Shown here: in pieces, positions 61,791-64,000 of the stretch
How the letters are laid out: the number at the start of each line of letters is the position of its first letter
Position numbering within the stretch: position 1 is the stretch's first letter
From: Clostridia bacterium
GTDB taxonomy: Bacteria; Bacillota; Clostridia; Oscillospirales; Ruminococcaceae
Length of the DNA: 64,000 nucleotides
Assembly: GCA_009929695.1 (NCBI GenBank)
Contig: RZZW01000004.1
Location: 38,800 to 102,799 of the forward strand
Direction: 5' to 3'
Notes under the pieces: model-generated
Database searches by the model: none
What the model saw: the letters and a program-made list of their open reading frames with translations, nothing else
What the model was told of the DNA's origin: nothing
Translations under genes and position numbers: made by a program

Positions 61791-64000
61791 TTGAGCTTTT
61801 TAGACATATCCATTAAAACTGAATATCGCTCCCTTATTGATGATATGGTCAATGATTTTTACACTCCTTTGTTGAATGAAGCGACTATATACAAACGAGC
61901 AGTTGGCTTTTTTTCGTCATCTGCTCTTATCGAAATCTCAAAGGGAATATCAGGACTTATAAAAAACGGTGGTAAAATCCAATTGGTTGCATCTCCGAAA
62001 TTGAGCGAGGAAGATATTGAAGCTATAGAGAAAGGCTTTGAAAAAAGAAAAGAAATTATTGAAAACTGTATTGAACGCTCATTTGAACAGCCTAAAAATA
62101 TATACGAAGAAAGAAGGCTTAACCTATTAGCAAACTTAATTGCCAATGGGCAGCTTGATATAAAAATTGCATTTTTAGAAGAAGAAAATAGTGTCGGTAT
62201 GTTTCATGAAAAAATGGGGCTTATGACTGATACTGAAGATAATATGATAGCTTTTACCGGTTCAATGAATGAGAGTAAAAATGCCTTTTCTCATAACTAT
62301 GAGTCCATCGATGTTTTTTGTTCTTGGACTCACGATAAAGAAAGAGTGTTGACCAAGGAAAGTGCATTCGCTTCTATTTGGGGTAATTGTGAACCTCATA
62401 TTAAAACAATTGACTTTCCAAAAGTTGCAAAAGATAAACTGCAGAAATATAAAAAGGATAGTGTAATAGATACAGATATAGACCATGATGAAAATCAGCA
62501 TTCAAGAAATACGGTAATCAATTCAACCTTTTTTCAAGCACCACAAGATATAGAATTTTACGATTATCAAAAAGATGCCGTGAACAACTGGGGCAGCAAT
62601 AACTTCAATGGAATATTTGATATGGCAACAGGCTCTGGAAAAACATATACAGCATTATACGGATTATGCCGCCTATCTGAACTCCTAAAAGAACAATTAT
62701 GTGTTGTGATTATTGCGCCATATCAGCATCTTGTTGAGCAATGGGTGGAGGATATTGAAGATTTTGGAGTGAAGCCAATTATTTGTTATTCTAACTATGC
62801 TCCGAAATGGAAAGAGTATTTTGGGGATGCCGTTAACGCCTATAACTCTGGCGTAATAAATAATTTTTGTGTTATAGCTACTAATGCTACATTTTCTACT
62901 GACGATTTTCAAAAGCATTTAAAAAAAATCAAAAAGGACTATTGTTTTGTGGTAGATGAAGCTCACAATTTTGGCTCAAAAAATCTTTCTAAGCTTTTAC
63001 CCAATAATGCAAAATTTAGATTGGCATTATCAGCAACAATAGAAAGATTTCGTGATCCGGAAGGGACTAAAGAGCTCTATAGCTTTTTTGGAGATATCTG
63101 CAAATCATTTACATTAGCAGATGCAATACAAAACCATTTTTTGACACCCTATTATTATCATCCTGTTTTAGTTACATTAACAGATAAAGAATTAGAAGAG
63201 TACCAAAATATAACTCTTAAGATTATTAAATGCGGCGGAGCAAGCGAAGAAAACTGCAGGAATAACCCAACTGTTGAATTATTGTTATTGCAACGTGCAC
63301 GAATTGTAGCAGGTGCGCATAACAAAGTACAAGCTCTTCTTGCGGCAATAACACCATTCAAAGAGGAAAGGCATATGTTAGTTTATTGTGGCGCTACAAA
63401 GTATGACAGGCAGGATATTGATGATTGTTCTGAAGTTAAGCAAATAGAAGAAATAACGAAAGAGCTTTACAAAACCCACAAAATGAAGGTGAGAAAATTC
63501 ACCTCAGAAGAAGATAAAGCAGAACGAGCTGAAATAAAGGAACTATTTACAAATGGCGATCTGCAGGCTATTACAGCTATAAAATGTTTAGATGAAGGTG
63601 TAAATATTCCTGCTATAAAAAAAGCCTTTATACTTGCAAGTAGTACAAATCCAAAAGAGTATATTCAAAGACGAGGTAGAGTACTACGAAAAGCCAAAGG
63701 TAAGGAATTTGCGGAAATATTTGACTTTATCACAATTCCACGTGAAATTAGTGAACTGCAATATTGCGATTCACAACAAATAAAACTCGAAATTTCTTTA
63801 GTAAAAAAAGAAATTGAAAGAATGATGGATTTCGCTGAAACATCTCGAAACCCATGGGAAATTGATAGTTTGAGGTCGGATCTATTAGAAGCTTATGGTG
63901 TTTGCATAAATCGGCGCGAGTTTGCCATCTGCACGGAGAAAACCTGCCACAGCATCGGAGACTTTCCGCCACCTCGCCGGCCCCCCTTCCACCAAAAAGC
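61791..64000 (+). CDS. SF2 helicase with N-terminal PLD-like nuclease domain, 3'-truncated by window edge
   Basis: This ORF is absent from the track because it is open to the window end; 736 residues are visible. I place the start at TTG 61791, preceded by AAAGGAGGGG. The N-terminal domain contains VGMFHEKMGLMTD (H139, K141) with FTGSMNES after it, a phospholipase-D/HKD-type nuclease motif. The helicase core has Walker A MATGSGKTYTA (about 281-285), DEAH VVDEAHNF (389), LALSATIERF and late motif YIQRRGRVLRKAKG. PLD-SF2 fusions occur in restriction and defence loci. It may be the effector that restricts unmodified DNA, as DndFGH or SspFGH do, by inference. Codon use and GC change abruptly after about 63,912. 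Confidence 0.85.
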   Translation, partial: MSFLDISIKTEYRSLIDDMVNDFYTPLLNEATIYKRAVGFFSSSALIEISKGISGLIKNGGKIQLVASPKLSEEDIEAIEKGFEKRKEIIENCIERSFEQPKNIYEERRLNLLANLIANGQLDIKIAFLEEENSVGMFHEKMGLMTDTEDNMIAFTGSMNESKNAFSHNYESIDVFCSWTHDKERVLTKESAFASIWGNCEPHIKTIDFPKVAKDKLQKYKKDSVIDTDIDHDENQHSRNTVINSTFFQAPQDIEFYDYQKDAVNNWGSNNFNGIFDMATGSGKTYTALYGLCRLSELLKEQLCVVIIAPYQHLVEQWVEDIEDFGVKPIICYSNYAPKWKEYFGDAVNAYNSGVINNFCVIATNATFSTDDFQKHLKKIKKDYCFVVDEAHNFGSKNLSKLLPNNAKFRLALSATIERFRDPEGTKELYSFFGDICKSFTLADAIQNHFLTPYYYHPVLVTLTDKELEEYQNITLKIIKCGGASEENCRNNPTVELLLLQRARIVAGAHNKVQALLAAITPFKEERHMLVYCGATKYDRQDIDDCSEVKQIEEITKELYKTHKMKVRKFTSEEDKAERAEIKELFTNGDLQAITAIKCLDEGVNIPAIKKAFILASSTNPKEYIQRRGRVLRKAKGKEFAEIFDFITIPREISELQYCDSQQIKLEISLVKKEIERMMDFAETSRNPWEIDSLRSDLLEAYGVCINRREFAICTEKTCHSIGDFPPPRRPPFHQK

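Larger units (their letters stand above)
48839..64000. mobile_element. Putative genomic island inserted at the 3' end of ssrA (one end visible)
   Basis: The island begins exactly after the CCA of tmRNA, a common integration site for integrases. Compared with the backbone, its genes are clearly AT-richer, use A/T-ending codons and include conjugation-type genes (VirD4/TraG coupling protein, small HTH, SLOG/Toprim remnants) and a defence-like operon. No integrase, relaxase or second copy of the ssrA 3' end was found in the window, so the far border should lie beyond 64,000 or the mobility genes are lost. Confidence 0.65.

Noticed and set aside
48839-64000. Prophage as origin of the island
   Set aside because: No capsid, terminase, portal, tail or lysis gene is present; the genes are of conjugative and defence type.

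Overview
The first 48.8 kb look like the chromosome of an anaerobic, gut-type Clostridia bacterium, probably near Oscillospiraceae/Ruminococcaceae. The pointers are a reversed-order rubrerythrin, subunits of a sodium-pumping decarboxylase, ThyX instead of ThyA, a CIRCE-controlled groESL operon, a DUF1540 peptide, an SRP RNA-dnaX-ybaB-recR block as in Firmicutes, and many short palindromic intergenic repeats. The taxonomic placement is inference from gene content; no rRNA gene is present.

Backbone layout. 1-4.1 kb: 3' part of a family 2 glycosidase and a DinG/XPD-like helicase with a nuclease-like N-terminus. 4.1-9.7 kb: rubrerythrin, an ApbE flavin transferase with a Gx transporter, and a DUF4358-MBOAT-DHHW O-acylation operon. 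9.7-18.6 kb: a peptide-type ABC importer with an FAD oxidoreductase and a YhcH-like protein, opposed by a divergent RpiR regulator; a 12-bp inverted repeat lies between them. 18.6-22.6 kb: LUD protein, HAD phosphatase, QueT (behind a preQ1-riboswitch-like leader), GtrA, then FucO and a small membrane protein. 22.7-29.1 kb: pcrA-thyX-tmk-mltG-U32 operon. 29.2-33.2 kb: OadB/OadG and groESL. 33.3-37.8 kb: lipid kinase, DUF421 protein and an amino-acid ABC importer with an attenuator-like leader. 37.8-44.8 kb: an operon of VTC-like polymerase, DUF4956, CotH kinase and a TIM-barrel/CBM9-like protein, then a phosphatase-superfamily protein and a frameshifted permease. 44.9-48.8 kb: DUF1540, SRP RNA, dnaX, ybaB/ebfC, recR, smpB and ssrA (tmRNA).

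From 48,839, directly after the CCA of tmRNA, sequence character changes: lower GC, different codon use and mobile-element genes. This is best read as an island inserted at the 3' end of ssrA. Its first 5 kb are a worn conjugative-element remnant: duplicated leader-like repeats, a DUF protein, small XRE and zinc-ribbon genes, an SLOG gene fused by deletion to a Toprim fragment, a VirD4/TraG coupling protein and a small HTH protein. No integrase or relaxase is visible.

The cargo (53.7-64.0 kb) is a tightly packed operon: XRE regulator, PAPS-reductase-like ATP pyrophosphatase (SspD/DndC-like), DUF4007 protein (SspB-like), 1224-residue P-loop ATPase (SspC-like), cysteine desulfurase (SspA-like), a 93-residue unknown protein, and an SF2 helicase with an N-terminal phospholipase-D-like domain that runs off the window. 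The gene set fits an Ssp-type DNA phosphorothioation system, with the helicase as candidate restriction or effector component. The assignment rests on motifs and gene order. The last ~90 bases switch abruptly to high GC, which may be an assembly artefact.
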